DNA of 64,000 nt from Novosphingobium sp. G106. Its GTDB lineage: Bacteria > Pseudomonadota > Alphaproteobacteria > Sphingomonadales > Sphingomonadaceae. The stretch spans positions 1,612,001 to 1,676,000 of the forward strand of contig NZ_JAHOOZ010000001.1 in the NCBI RefSeq assembly GCF_019075875.1, given 5' to 3'. The translations under genes and the position numbers were made by a program. The notes under the pieces are model-generated. The model was not told the DNA's origin and searched no databases. It saw only the letters and a list, made by a program, of their open reading frames with translations. Numbering within the stretch: position 1 is the first letter of the stretch; the number at the start of each line of letters is the position of its first letter. Shown here in pieces: positions 1 through 9,436 of the stretch.

Positions 1-678
1 AACGTCCCACCACTGCACCGACTGCGGCATCGGTGCGTCGTGGCGCAGTAGCAGATAGTGGCCCCCCGGCAGCTTCTGAACCCCCTTGAGGATCGACCGG
101 CTGTCCGGGACGTATCCCCAGGTCAGATAGTCTTCCACCGCCAACGGATCGGCCTCGCGCCGCAACAGCGGGTGCGCAGTCAGCGCTTTCAGTTCCGAGC
201 CGAAGATCACGCTGCCGTCGGCCAACGGCGCCAGGAACAGCGGCTTCACGCCCAGCCGGTCTCGTGCGAGGAACAGCGTGCGCTGGCCGAGATCATAGAT
301 CGCAAAAGCGAACATGCCGTGGAGCCTGGACAGGCAATCGACACCCCAGCGCTGCCAGGCGGCGAGGATCACCTCGCTGTCGCCGTCGGTGTGGAACATC
401 GCGCCGCCCTTGCGCAGTTCCTCGCGCAGCTCGCGGTAGTTGTAGATCTCGCCGTTGAACACGAGCATCGCGCGGCCGTCGGTCGAGGCCATCGGCTGCG
501 GCGAGCCGGCGAGGTCGATGATCGACAGCCGACGGTGGCCGAGGCCGACGCCGGGCGCGGTCCAGACGCCCTTGCCGTCGGGACCGCGGTGCGCGATCGC
601 GTCGCACATGCGCTCGACCCGCGCCGGATCGACCGGCTTGGGCGTCGATAGATGAAATATCCCCGCAATCCCGCACAT
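1..678 (-). CDS. XrtA-associated asparagine synthase-type amidotransferase (partial)
   Basis: The first 226 residues of a class II glutamine amidotransferase/asparagine synthase; the gene runs off the left edge. Cys2 of the MCGIAGIF start is the N-terminal nucleophile that frees ammonia from glutamine, and HRGPDG, NGEIYNYREL and DRLGVKPL are the usual glutaminase-domain motifs. The AsnB-like synthetase domain lies outside the window. It starts 11 bases after the exosortase stop, at the downstream end of the operon, the place occupied by the PEP-CTERM/XrtA system amidotransferase in such loci. There it probably amidates a sugar or polymer rather than making asparagine (inference from context). 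A six-G run near base 61 is in frame here. Confidence 0.9.
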   Translation of the reverse strand, partial: MCGIAGIFHLSTPKPVDPARVERMCDAIAHRGPDGKGVWTAPGVGLGHRRLSIIDLAGSPQPMASTDGRAMLVFNGEIYNYRELREELRKGGAMFHTDGDSEVILAAWQRWGVDCLSRLHGMFAFAIYDLGQRTLFLARDRLGVKPLFLAPLADGSVIFGSELKALTAHPLLRREADPLAVEDYLTWGYVPDSRSILKGVQKLPGGHYLLLRHDAPMPQSVQWWDV

Positions 679-689
679 AGGCGCCGGAC

Positions 690-2252
690 CTAGCGGACGC
701 CGGCGGTGCGGTCCATCCACCGGTCAGTGGGACCGATCGCGCGCAGGAAGGCGTCCATCGCAGGCTGGGCAGGCTTGCCCTCATGATCCTCGGCCGAGAG
801 GATCAGCATCGTCGTCGGGCGCGGACGCAGCAGCAGCCGATCGGCCATCGCCGCCAGCTTGAGCCGGGCATTGCTGCCCGTGGTGAGATCGCCGATTCGG
901 TACCAGCTATAGGCCAGCCGCTCGACGCTGCCTTCGGCGAGCAGCCGATCGGTCTTAGCGTCGTCAACCGCGGGGCCAGGCGACTGCCAGGCCCAAGTGC
1001 CGCCGGGTGGCAAGGCGCCCTGCCCGAAGCCCCCGGCCTCCCGGCCATCACCCTGCGAGCCATAGACCGCGATGAAAACGTCGACCTCGCGCCCTTGGGC
1101 GTCGGCATAACGGCCGAGCAGGCGATGATCGGCGCCCTGGGCGAGCGGCGCCCAGCTGACCCGCGGCGCGTAGGGAACGCGGTGCCATCCCGGCACGGGC
1201 GGCAACATGATCTCGCGCGGCAGCGGTGCCGACGAGGCATCGGCGGCGCGTGCCCAGGCCTGACCAGCAAGCAGTATGACGACGAGGCTGAGCAGCGCCG
1301 TTGCAAAGCCGATGCGCATCGTTTCCAGACGGGCGAGAAGCGGCGATGCCTCGATCCGCGCGATGTCCAACGGCGGTTGATCGAGCGGCCGGTCGAAGAA
1401 ACGCCACGACAGTACAAGGACCAACGCGATGACTACCGCGAAGAATATCCAGCCATAGACGAGGTGGTCGAAGCCCGAGGCCTTGTCGGCACCCACGAAC
1501 TGCGCGGCGAAGACCGTCGCCCAGGCACGCACGCCGTTGGCCAGCACCGGCACGACGAGGCAGACCGCGAGGAAAGCGCCGCGCCGCCCCCAGCTGGTAA
1601 AGCAGACACCCGCGGCCAGCACGCCGAACGCTGCCATCGCGATGAGGAACTTCACCCCCGAACAGGCTTCGGCCACTTCGAAGAGCCCTGCCGGCGTGTG
1701 GATGAACACCCCGTCGATGACCGCGGAAATGCCGCTCAGATGGACGAGCGCGATGGTGATACCCGCGGTGATCATCTGCAGCGACGGCACGAGTTCGTCA
1801 CCGAACGGGACGAGGAATGCCATGTAAGCCAAGGGAAATGCTAGCGCCGTGCCGACACGCGGGCCAAGCAGTGCGAGCACCGAAGCGGCCAGCAGCGCAA
1901 GAGCTCCGGCTTGGCGCGCGACGGAGAGCCCGGCGAACTCGCCGAGCACCCACATAAACCCGGCTCCCAGCGCCAGGACCAGTCCGGGCCACCAGCCCTG
2001 CGGTGTCAACCGCGCGAGCTGCGGCAGGCGTTCGTGCACCAGCCAGGCGACGATCACGGGAACCAGCAAGATGTGGTTGTAGGTCGAGATATTCCACCAC
2101 TGGTCGGCCATGGCCATCCAGTCGGGCAGAAGCAGGATGAAATTGGCCACCCACGCCAAGGCAAGCAAGGCGAGCGGCTGACGCCAAGGCGCCGACAGGC
2201 TGGCGAAGAGTCCGGGGCCCGCGCGTAGCCGCGCGGCTAAATCAAGCGGCAT
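690..2252 (-). CDS. xrtA: Exosortase A fused to an EpsI-type domain
   Basis: A 520-residue inner-membrane transpeptidase-like protein. Many hydrophobic helices fill residues 25-280, carrying the exosortase catalytic triad: Cys197 in EACSGVKF, Arg242 in NGVRAW and His263 in FDHLVYGW. After another membrane helix (about 315-335) comes an EpsI/DUF3485-type periplasmic domain to the C-terminus, the usual fused form in XrtA loci. Exosortase A is thought to cleave PEP-CTERM tails and to work with exopolysaccharide export. The ATG at 2252 overlaps the glycosyltransferase stop by 11 bases; a longer in-frame reading starting at 2444 lies inside that gene and has no family-like sequence. No PEP-CTERM substrate is encoded in this window. 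Confidence 0.94.
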   Translation of the reverse strand: MPLDLAARLRAGPGLFASLSAPWRQPLALLALAWVANFILLLPDWMAMADQWWNISTYNHILLVPVIVAWLVHERLPQLARLTPQGWWPGLVLALGAGFMWVLGEFAGLSVARQAGALALLAASVLALLGPRVGTALAFPLAYMAFLVPFGDELVPSLQMITAGITIALVHLSGISAVIDGVFIHTPAGLFEVAEACSGVKFLIAMAAFGVLAAGVCFTSWGRRGAFLAVCLVVPVLANGVRAWATVFAAQFVGADKASGFDHLVYGWIFFAVVIALVLVLSWRFFDRPLDQPPLDIARIEASPLLARLETMRIGFATALLSLVVILLAGQAWARAADASSAPLPREIMLPPVPGWHRVPYAPRVSWAPLAQGADHRLLGRYADAQGREVDVFIAVYGSQGDGREAGGFGQGALPPGGTWAWQSPGPAVDDAKTDRLLAEGSVERLAYSWYRIGDLTTGSNARLKLAAMADRLLLRPRPTTMLILSAEDHEGKPAQPAMDAFLRAIGPTDRWMDRTAGVR

Positions 2253-3472
2253 CGCGCTCCGCTCCCCGTGGACCCACCATGATCGCGGCCAACGGCTCCA
2301 GCGCGGCGTCCCAACTGGCGTGGTCGAGCACGAAGCTGCGCGCGGCCAGCCCCAGCGCGCGGGCACGCACCGGCTCGTCGAGCAGCGCGAGGATTGCCTG
2401 CGCCAGAGCCTCGTCATTTTCGGCAACCACGAAATGCTCACCATCGCAGGCGGAGATGCCGGTGGCAGCCTCCCCGCTGACCACGACGGGAAGCGCCATA
2501 GCCATGGCTTCGAGCACCTTGTTCTGGACCCCGCGCGCGATCTCCAACGGGATCAGCGCATGAGTCGCCGCGGCAAGCCAGGGACGGATGTCGTCGACCC
2601 GGCCCCAGATATGGCAGCCGTTCTCACCGTGCCACGCGCGAAGTTCGGCAGGCGGATTGCGGCCGACGACATGGAAGGTCGCGTCGGGCCGTACCGCACG
2701 GATCGCGGGCAGGATGCGGTCGATCACGCGGCGCACGGCATCAACATTGGGGGCATAGTCCATCTGCCCGGTGAAGATCAGCCGCGGCCCCGAGCAGGCC
2801 AGCATGCGCGGCTCCGGCGCGACCATTGCCGGATCGTAGGCGATGCAGTCGATGCCGTTGCCCAGCGCGCGAACGTAGGCGTAATGTCCCGTGGGAAGCC
2901 GCGAGCGGAACAGCGAAGCCTCTGCGGGCGATACCAGCAAGGTCACCGCCGCACGCGCCGCCAGCCGCGCTTCCTCGGCGGCCAGCAGCTTCGCCTCGCG
3001 CATTTCGACCCAACCCATCGGGCTGGAACGCTTGCGGGCATAGGCCTCGAATTTCGCCGAATCGACATCGACGAGGTCAAGGACCAGCCGGCCCGTGAAG
3101 GTCTTGGGGACATATTGCCCCATCTGTCCCGAGAACACGTAGATCGCCGAGATCGGCCGGGTAGCCAAGACATCGGCGACATAGGTAGCCAGTGCCCGGT
3201 CATGAAAAGCGGTGAGACTGACCGGCTGATGCGCAGCAAGGGCTTGAACTGCGGCCAGCGCCAGCGGCTTCGAGCGGCGACGCAGGCGATAGGACGCCGC
3301 GAGCGCCGACAGGCTGGCTTCCTCCGCGAAATCGGCCTCGTCGTCGGCGAAAGTCGCGACATGGACCGGCGCCAGCTTCGTCAGGGCCTTCAGGATATGG
3401 TGCGAGCGGATTTTGTCGCCGCGATCGGGGGGGGAACGGCAGGCGATGCGCAATGAACAGGATTTCGCCCAT
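2242..3472 (-). CDS. XrtA-associated glycosyltransferase (TIGR03087-like), frameshifted
   Basis: A GT4-like glycosyltransferase of about 409 residues, expected to add sugar in cytoplasmic exopolysaccharide assembly. The ATG at 3472 overlaps the upstream stop as TAATG and gives the family start MGEILFIAHRLPFPP, but a run of eight G on the plus strand (3427-3434) throws the frame. With seven, the protein continues into DRGDKIRSHH and the long open frame to 2242. As written, only a TTG at 3453 opens that frame, and it loses the conserved N-terminal strand. The C-terminal half has the donor-site signature region (IPLEIARGVQNKVLEAMAM) typical of sugar-nucleotide transferases. It is either an assembly error or a real frameshift. 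Confidence 0.85.
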
Positions 3473-4548
3473 TATCCTAGGCCCCGGGCGATCAGCGGCC
3501 CGAGCCGGTTGGCGAGTGCCAGCGGCAAGCGCTGCCATATGGCGATCTGCAGTGAGTGCTTGGCACTGGTCGGATCGGCATTGCGCGGCGCGGCGCCGGG
3601 CGCGGTCCAAGCGGCATATGTCAGCGGTTCGGGCTCGAAGCCCCAGTTACGCTTGAAATGGTAGGCGCCGCTGTTCGTCTTGGAGCGGCCGAAGTCGAAA
3701 TGGCTGCAACCGCACCGGCGGGCGTGGAGCATCAGCTCGAAATACATGCGGTCGTTGGCGCGCAGCCCGCGCGCCGCATAGGTGCCGCCTCCCCAATAGG
3801 GCATGACCGCGCCGCGATGGTAGAGTGACAGCACGCTCGCCACAGCGTCGCCTTCGTGACGGACGGTGAGGATATCGGCATCGGCGCCGAAGCGATCGAG
3901 CACAGCATCGAACAGCGCGCGCGGGAACACCGGCGTGCCGAGGTTACGCACGCTTTCGGCATAGACGGCATAGTGGGCATCGCGGTCGCGTAGCGCGGTG
4001 CCGATCTCGATCTCGAACTCGTTCGCCAAGCCCTTGCGCACTTCGGCGCGCTGCTTGCGCGGGATGGCGAGCAGCTGCGCCTCGTCGTCGGCTGCGAGCG
4101 GCGTCACGAAACCGCAGTGCGATTCGGTCTTGAGCGTCCAGCCGGCGCGCTTCTGCGGCAGCACGCCGCCGCGCAGTTCGATCGCCGGGCAGGAACGGCG
4201 CTCGGCCAGTTGCTCGGCGAAAGCGAATATCGCTGTGCCATCGACGCCCTCGGCGACCAGTAGGCCACCGTCGACGGCAAAGCCGCTCGAAGCGAGCAAA
4301 CGGCCGAAGATCGGCGAATGAATTTCGCTGAGCGGCAGATAGGCAGCAATCTCGCCATGCCGCTCGGCGACCAGCGCCAACGCGGCGTTACCTGTTCCGG
4401 CGGCGACGGACTGGAGCCAAGCGCTCGTATGAAACGGCGTGCCCTCGACATGCGCAGCGACAAAGGCATCGATCCGCACCGCCTCGTTGGCGTCGGCCAG
4501 ATCGACGATGCGAACGCGCTCGCGCGGCGGGGTGAAGGGCGCGTTCAT
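3472..4548 (-). CDS. FemAB-like XrtA/PEP-CTERM-associated acyltransferase
   Basis: A 358-residue protein of the FemAB/GNAT-fold group seen in exosortase A loci (TIGR03019-like). FemAB proteins move aminoacyl or acyl groups onto a glycan or peptidoglycan precursor; the acceptor here is unknown. Family signs are FHTSAWLQ near the start, the double-GNAT layout, and FDFGRSKTNSGAYHFKRNWG close to the C-terminus. There is no signal peptide, so it is cytoplasmic. Its ATG overlaps the deacetylase stop (ATGA), and its own stop overlaps the next ATG (TAATG), so translation is probably coupled on both sides. Confidence 0.88.
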   Translation of the reverse strand: MNAPFTPPRERVRIVDLADANEAVRIDAFVAAHVEGTPFHTSAWLQSVAAGTGNAALALVAERHGEIAAYLPLSEIHSPIFGRLLASSGFAVDGGLLVAEGVDGTAIFAFAEQLAERRSCPAIELRGGVLPQKRAGWTLKTESHCGFVTPLAADDEAQLLAIPRKQRAEVRKGLANEFEIEIGTALRDRDAHYAVYAESVRNLGTPVFPRALFDAVLDRFGADADILTVRHEGDAVASVLSLYHRGAVMPYWGGGTYAARGLRANDRMYFELMLHARRCGCSHFDFGRSKTNSGAYHFKRNWGFEPEPLTYAAWTAPGAAPRNADPTSAKHSLQIAIWQRLPLALANRLGPLIARGLG

Positions 4549-5417
4549 GCGGCTAGCGGCACGGCTTTCGCCGCCTCGCGCTCGGCCAGGGCGTCCATTC
4601 GCCCCCAGGAGAAATCTCCGATCAATTGCCGCAGCTTGCCATCCATAGCTGTAAGATTGGTGTAATGGCGCAGCTTCGACTTCATCGACGCGTTGGGCAC
4701 GCGCGGCTGGCCGGGATCGATCTCCCAGGGATGGAAATAGAACACCGCCGGCCGCTCGTCGCGGCGGTTCACCTGGCGGATGGCCCAGCGCGAGAAAGCA
4801 TAGGGAAGCACGCGGAAGAAACCGCCCCCGCCCGCCGCGAGCCGCCGCCCGGCGAACTCGGCGGTGGTCACGGGAATCTCGATCAGGTCGGCTCCGGCCA
4901 GCGGCCTGAAGGCGAAGCGCGGCGCCTCGCGCCAGCCATAATGGTCATGCGCGATCGGCGCGACGCTCGAACTGTAGGTAAAGCCCTGCTCTGCCAGTTC
5001 GGCGAAAGCCCAGGGCGTGCGCTGGTCGATAGAGAAGCTCGGCGCGCGATAGCCGCTGACCTTGGCGCCCGAGGTATCCTCGATCGTCTTGCGGCTCATC
5101 TCCAGGTCGATCCTGAAGCTGTCGCGGTCCATCTGGAAGACACGGGCGTGGTCCCAGCCGTGGCTGGCCATCTCGTGCCCGGCATCGGCGATCCGACGCA
5201 TCAGCGCAGGATAGCGCTTCGCCACCCAGCCGAGCGTGAAGAAAGTCGCCAGCACCTCGGCTTCGGCGAACATATCGAGGATCATCTCGCAATTGCGCTC
5301 GACCCGCATCGACAGCGTATCCCAGCTGCCGCGGTCGATCACCCGCTCGAAGGCGCCGACCTGGAACCAGTCCTCGACGTCGACCGAAAGGCCGTTGATG
5401 GGACGCACGGGATTCAC
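4545..5417 (-). CDS. XrtA-associated polysaccharide deacetylase
   Basis: A NodB-type carbohydrate esterase 4 protein of about 290 residues, expected to remove N-acetyl groups from the exopolysaccharide. The start GLSVDVEDWFQ carries the catalytic-base/metal Asp pair in the form typical of the TIGR03006 group, and ASHGWDH supplies the two metal His residues; YRAPSFS and YFHPWEIDP are later conserved motifs. I chose the GTG at 5417 because GGGAG stands nine bases before it. An ATG at 5462 is in frame but lies inside the end of the ATPase gene and adds 15 unconserved residues. No signal peptide is visible, so it may act before export or be membrane-associated through partners. Confidence 0.9.
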   Translation of the reverse strand: MNPVRPINGLSVDVEDWFQVGAFERVIDRGSWDTLSMRVERNCEMILDMFAEAEVLATFFTLGWVAKRYPALMRRIADAGHEMASHGWDHARVFQMDRDSFRIDLEMSRKTIEDTSGAKVSGYRAPSFSIDQRTPWAFAELAEQGFTYSSSVAPIAHDHYGWREAPRFAFRPLAGADLIEIPVTTAEFAGRRLAAGGGGFFRVLPYAFSRWAIRQVNRRDERPAVFYFHPWEIDPGQPRVPNASMKSKLRHYTNLTAMDGKLRQLIGDFSWGRMDALAEREAAKAVPLAA

Positions 5418-5439
5418 GGCTCGGTTCTCCCGAAAAGGA

Positions 5440-6564
5440 TCAGGCGGCGGCGCGAGCGCCATTCTCCGTCTCGATCCACTCGATCAGCATGGTCAGCGTG
5501 TGGCGGACGGCGCTCTCCTGCTCGAGGAGCTGGCCTTCGAGCGTCGAGACGCGGTCCTGCAAAATGGCGATCTCGCCGCGATTGCTCGGCTCGGCATTGT
5601 TGGCGAGTTCGATGATCGCGTGCTGCAGCTCGGCAATCTGCGCGTCGCGCTGCGCCAGGGCTTTTTCGAGCTCGGCGCCAGCAACGCCCGGCACAGCCGC
5701 AGCCGTAGCGGCGACGGGAGCCGGAGCGGGCACCGACACGCGCGCGGGCGCACCGTCCTGGCCAAGCTCGGCGAGAACCTGCTGCAGCATGGCCCCGTCG
5801 ATCCGGCTGCGCCGGTCGACCGCGCCGAGCATCAGCAGCCGGTTGACGATCTGGTTGATCCGCCGCGGCACGCCGCCGGTCGCGGTATAGATCTCGGCGA
5901 AAACGCGCTGGTCGAAGCTCGGATTGCCCTCCCAGCCGACGCGCTTCATGCGGTGTTCGATATAGGCCTGGACCTCGTTGGCCTCCATGGCCTCGAGGTG
6001 ATGCGTCGCGATCACGCGCTGGCGCAGCTGTTCGAGCTCGGGATGTTCTAGCAGCGTGCCGCGGAACTCGGGCTGGCCGAGCAGCAAGGTCTGCAGCAGC
6101 GGGTGCGAGCCAAGCTGGAAGTTCGACAGCATGCGCAGCTCTTCGAGCGCCCCGATCGACAGGTTCTGCGATTCGTCGACGATCAGCAGGCAGCGGCGAC
6201 CGGCCCGAGCCTCGTCGTGCAAGAAACCCTCGATCGCGCCGAGCGCCGCGGCCTTGTCGTGCCCCTGCACGCGCAGGCCGAAGGACTGGGCGACGACATG
6301 GATCAGTTCCTCGCTGTCGAGCTTCGAAGTAACGATCTGCGCCGCGGTGAGCCGCACCGGATCGATCGTCGCCATCAGGTAGGCGACCAGCGTCGACTTG
6401 CCCGCGCCGACCTCGCCGGTGATGACGACGAAGCCCTCGCTCTGGGCGAGACCATAGGACAGGTAGGACAGCGCCTTCCGGTGCGTCAGGCTTTCGAAAT
6501 AGAACGCCGGATCGGGCGTAAGCTGGAAAGGCCTTCCGGTGAGCCCATAGAATTCGTCGTACAT
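5440..6564 (-). CDS. XrtA/PEP-CTERM-associated AAA ATPase
   Basis: A 374-residue ExeA/GspA-like AAA ATPase (TIGR03015-like). Walker A is GEVGAGKST at residues 50-58 and Walker B is LLIVDE at 126-131; GGVPRRINQIVNRLL is the sensor-2 region. After a Pro/Ala linker (about 275-295), residues 300-355 form a probable coiled coil. The family occurs in exosortase A exopolysaccharide loci, where it may power or regulate assembly with the kinase and chain-length protein; its exact role is not known. It follows the outer-membrane protein gene after 22 bases. Confidence 0.9.
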   Translation of the reverse strand: MYDEFYGLTGRPFQLTPDPAFYFESLTHRKALSYLSYGLAQSEGFVVITGEVGAGKSTLVAYLMATIDPVRLTAAQIVTSKLDSEELIHVVAQSFGLRVQGHDKAAALGAIEGFLHDEARAGRRCLLIVDESQNLSIGALEELRMLSNFQLGSHPLLQTLLLGQPEFRGTLLEHPELEQLRQRVIATHHLEAMEANEVQAYIEHRMKRVGWEGNPSFDQRVFAEIYTATGGVPRRINQIVNRLLMLGAVDRRSRIDGAMLQQVLAELGQDGAPARVSVPAPAPVAATAAAVPGVAGAELEKALAQRDAQIAELQHAIIELANNAEPSNRGEIAILQDRVSTLEGQLLEQESAVRHTLTMLIEWIETENGARAAA

Positions 6565-6586
6565 TGCCTGGTTCCTTCCCGCAGGC

Positions 6587-8344
6587 TCAGAAACTGTAAC
6601 GGATGCCGAACAGCGCCGAAGCGATCCATTCGTCGGTCAGCGGTGCCTCGCGATCGATCCCGTTGATGCCCACTGCGGCACTCGCCGTCAGATGACGCGT
6701 CAGGTCGCGATAGTAAGATGCGGTTGCGCCGATCGCGGTCTCGTCGCCAGCGAAGCTCGATCCGCTCTGGAGCCAATTGGCGAAAACGTCGGCGCGAATG
6801 CCCGAGCTGGCGTCGAGCCGCTGGCTGACAAAGCCGGCAAGCCAATAGTTCTCGTCGATAACGCCGCTCGACGCGGCCAGCACGGTTCCCGGCGCACCAA
6901 TGAACTTGCGCCGGTCATAGCCCGCACCGATACCTGCCTGCATGCGGCCGAAGTTCATGTTGTAGGTGGCCATCACGCCGCGCGCGCGGAAGACGGAGGA
7001 GCGGACATTCCCCAGTGAACCGGACAGACAGCTGCCGCCCTCAAGCGAGCTGACGCAGCCGGTAACGCCGCCAGACAGCGGATTGCGCACAGCCTCGAAG
7101 TCGGTCGGCAGACCGATCAACGACCGGTTGAGCTGGCCGCCGAAGCCCGAGACGTTGTCATAGACCGAGACGTTGAACGAACTGCGTGGCGACGGGGCGT
7201 AGGCCAAGCTGCCGTAATAGGTGGTCGAGCCATAGCGGCGGCCGATGTGGGCCTCGAGCGCGGTGCGGCGGCTCGGCCGCCAGATTACCCCGGCGTCCCA
7301 GATGAGGCCGCTGACGTCATAGGCCAGGATGCGCGGGGCCGACTTGTCGGTGACATAGCGGCCGTCGGCGCCGACCACCGGAACGCCGGCAGCGTCGCGC
7401 ACGGCGTCACGGCCCGAGACCTGGACCTTCTCGTATCCGACGCCCCCGACGACGGCGAAGGTGTTGGTCACCGGCACGGTCACGTCGGCGCGGGCCGAGA
7501 AGTCCTCGGCGCGCTGGTCCAGATTGGAGATGTCCTCGCGGTAGTACTTGGCACCGGCGCCGAGCCCGACGGGCAGGATCTGCCCGGCACTGACACCGGC
7601 ATGCACGTCGGCGAGCTGGACCACGCTGTCGTCGAACACGTCGACCGGCGACTGGCCGGGCACCACCGTCAGCGCATCGGGCGATTCCACCTTGGTGTAG
7701 CCGATACGGTAATTGGCGTTGATCGCGACATCACCTGCATGGGTGCTGACCGAAGGCCCGGCATAGACCGAGTAGATCTGCGTGACGCTGTCGCCCTGGC
7801 TGAATGGCGATAGCACTGCGGAACCGTCCGGCTCGACACTGGAGCGGGCGGCGAGGCCGCCGGCATGCACGGTCACGCCGGGCACGACGGTCGCATAGCC
7901 GTTGGCGATGCCGCTGTAGATGTCGCCATCCTCGGCCCTGCCCCAGCCGAAGCGGTGCTCGTAGCGCAGCGAGACGCTGGCGCCGTTGTTCCGGCCCGCG
8001 ACCGAGGCATCGACGCCCGCGGCAAGAACGGAGTAGGTCAAGGTATCGTCGCCAGGGGAAAGGCGCGCCGAGATGATCTGCGCCGCCTCGATATAGGGCG
8101 TCACCTTGACGCCATAGCTGCCTGAACCTTTCCCGCCGTGGCCGTGACGTGTGCCGGCGCCGTCCTTGCCGGACGCGGTCGGCGCGTCGGCGTCGTCGCT
8201 CGAACCGGCGCTGCTGCTGCCACTACTGCCGCTTCCGACGTTGCCATAGGGGATCGACTGCGCCGCCGCGACCAGCGGCAGCGCACAGGCTCCGACCGAG
8301 GCCAGCACGGCCAGTTTCCAGGGAAGGCGCGACGTCATGGTCAT
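6587..8344 (-). CDS. XrtA-locus outer-membrane beta-barrel protein (TIGR03016-like)
   Basis: A 585-residue secreted protein. A signal peptide (residues 1-29, ending VAAAQ) is followed by a low-complexity Gly/Ser/Asp stretch (35-75) and then a long run of alternating beta-strand sequence ending in RYSF, the terminal aromatic signature of an outer-membrane barrel. The position between kinase and ATPase matches the PEP-CTERM system outer-membrane protein, which probably helps polysaccharide cross the outer membrane. Two ATGs (8344 and 8338) are six bases apart; the first overlaps the kinase stop (ATGA). The family name rests on context and barrel features more than on a sharp motif. Confidence 0.82.
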   Translation of the reverse strand: MTMTSRLPWKLAVLASVGACALPLVAAAQSIPYGNVGSGSSGSSSAGSSDDADAPTASGKDGAGTRHGHGGKGSGSYGVKVTPYIEAAQIISARLSPGDDTLTYSVLAAGVDASVAGRNNGASVSLRYEHRFGWGRAEDGDIYSGIANGYATVVPGVTVHAGGLAARSSVEPDGSAVLSPFSQGDSVTQIYSVYAGPSVSTHAGDVAINANYRIGYTKVESPDALTVVPGQSPVDVFDDSVVQLADVHAGVSAGQILPVGLGAGAKYYREDISNLDQRAEDFSARADVTVPVTNTFAVVGGVGYEKVQVSGRDAVRDAAGVPVVGADGRYVTDKSAPRILAYDVSGLIWDAGVIWRPSRRTALEAHIGRRYGSTTYYGSLAYAPSPRSSFNVSVYDNVSGFGGQLNRSLIGLPTDFEAVRNPLSGGVTGCVSSLEGGSCLSGSLGNVRSSVFRARGVMATYNMNFGRMQAGIGAGYDRRKFIGAPGTVLAASSGVIDENYWLAGFVSQRLDASSGIRADVFANWLQSGSSFAGDETAIGATASYYRDLTRHLTASAAVGINGIDREAPLTDEWIASALFGIRYSF

Positions 8345-9426
8345 GCTCCGTAGCCGTAGTAGGCGCCGAAGCGGCGGCCACTCGGGCTGAAGTTGGCCGC
8401 GTTCAGCAGCAGCTGGATGTTGGGACAGCCTGACAGCAGCGAGATCGCATCCTCGAGCGACTGCTGACCGGTGCGGTCGGCGCGGCAGATGACGAGCGCC
8501 TGGCCGACATACTGAGCAAGTTCCGCAGCCGGCGATGCTGCCAGCGCGGGGGGCGAATCGAAGATCACGATGCGGTTCGGCGCGCCCTGGGTCAGGCGGT
8601 CGAGCACGGTCGCTGTACGCGAAGAGCTCAGGTATTCACTGTCCGATGTGGTGGCATCGCCGGCAGGCAGGACCTTGAGGCCCGGCACGTCGGTAGCGAG
8701 GACGAGTTCGGTGACGTCGAGCGAAGGATCGGCCAGCGCGTCCATCAGCCCGCGACCGCCCGGCAGGCCGAGCGCGCTCAGCACCGAGGGCTTGGCGAAA
8801 TCGGCATCGACCAGCAGGACTTCGCTTTCCTTCTCGGCCGCGATCGACAGCGCGAGATTGACCGCGCAGTAGGTCTTTCCCTCGCCCGGATGCGGCGAGC
8901 AGATCAGCACGCGTTGGGCCTTCGCGTCACCGCCCTGGCGCTTGAGCTCGGCGGCGTTGAGCAGCAGCTGCCGCTTGACGATGCGGAACTCCTCGAGCGT
9001 CGCAGTGACATTGCCTTCGGGCACGATGAAGCCCTGGCGCCGCAGATGCTCGCGATCGACCCGGTGCGGACCGCCGGCAGCGATCGGCGACGGCTCAGCG
9101 GCCGGAGCGGGAACGATTTCTGCGACCGGTTCCGGCGCAATGGCAACGGGCTCCGGCTCGATGACTTCGGGCTCGAGCTCGACAACGACGGGATCGGGCT
9201 CGATTGCGGCCGGCATAAAATCTGGTTCAGGCTCTACGATTTCAGGCGCGGGTTCCGACTGATACCGCACAGGTTCGGGACGCACGATCGGCTTGATATC
9301 CAGCGGCGGTGGCGAAAGCTTGCCCCAGCCGAAGCTTTCGACGGCGCGCTCGATCAGCGAGGCGCCCGGAACTTCGACCGGCTGTTCGCCGTCCTGCGGC
9401 AGGGGGATCTTGGTCTGGTCGGTCAT
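8341..9426 (-). CDS. XrtA-associated bacterial tyrosine autokinase (CpsD/Wzc-C-like)
   Basis: A 361-residue cytoplasmic BY-kinase. A long Pro/Glu-rich linker (about 49-112, many EPEP units) leads to the ATPase domain: Walker A SPHPGEGKT at 177-185, Walker A' LLVDADF, and Walker B VIFDSPP. The C-terminus AYYGYGA has three tyrosines, a short version of the autophosphorylated Tyr cluster. Such kinases pair with a separate chain-length membrane protein, here the next gene upstream, and phosphorylation cycles control polymer length. The low-complexity linker is longer than usual. A six-G run at about 8548 is in frame. Confidence 0.92.
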   Translation of the reverse strand: MTDQTKIPLPQDGEQPVEVPGASLIERAVESFGWGKLSPPPLDIKPIVRPEPVRYQSEPAPEIVEPEPDFMPAAIEPDPVVVELEPEVIEPEPVAIAPEPVAEIVPAPAAEPSPIAAGGPHRVDREHLRRQGFIVPEGNVTATLEEFRIVKRQLLLNAAELKRQGGDAKAQRVLICSPHPGEGKTYCAVNLALSIAAEKESEVLLVDADFAKPSVLSALGLPGGRGLMDALADPSLDVTELVLATDVPGLKVLPAGDATTSDSEYLSSSRTATVLDRLTQGAPNRIVIFDSPPALAASPAAELAQYVGQALVICRADRTGQQSLEDAISLLSGCPNIQLLLNAANFSPSGRRFGAYYGYGA

Positions 9427-9436
9427 GCCACTCCCC

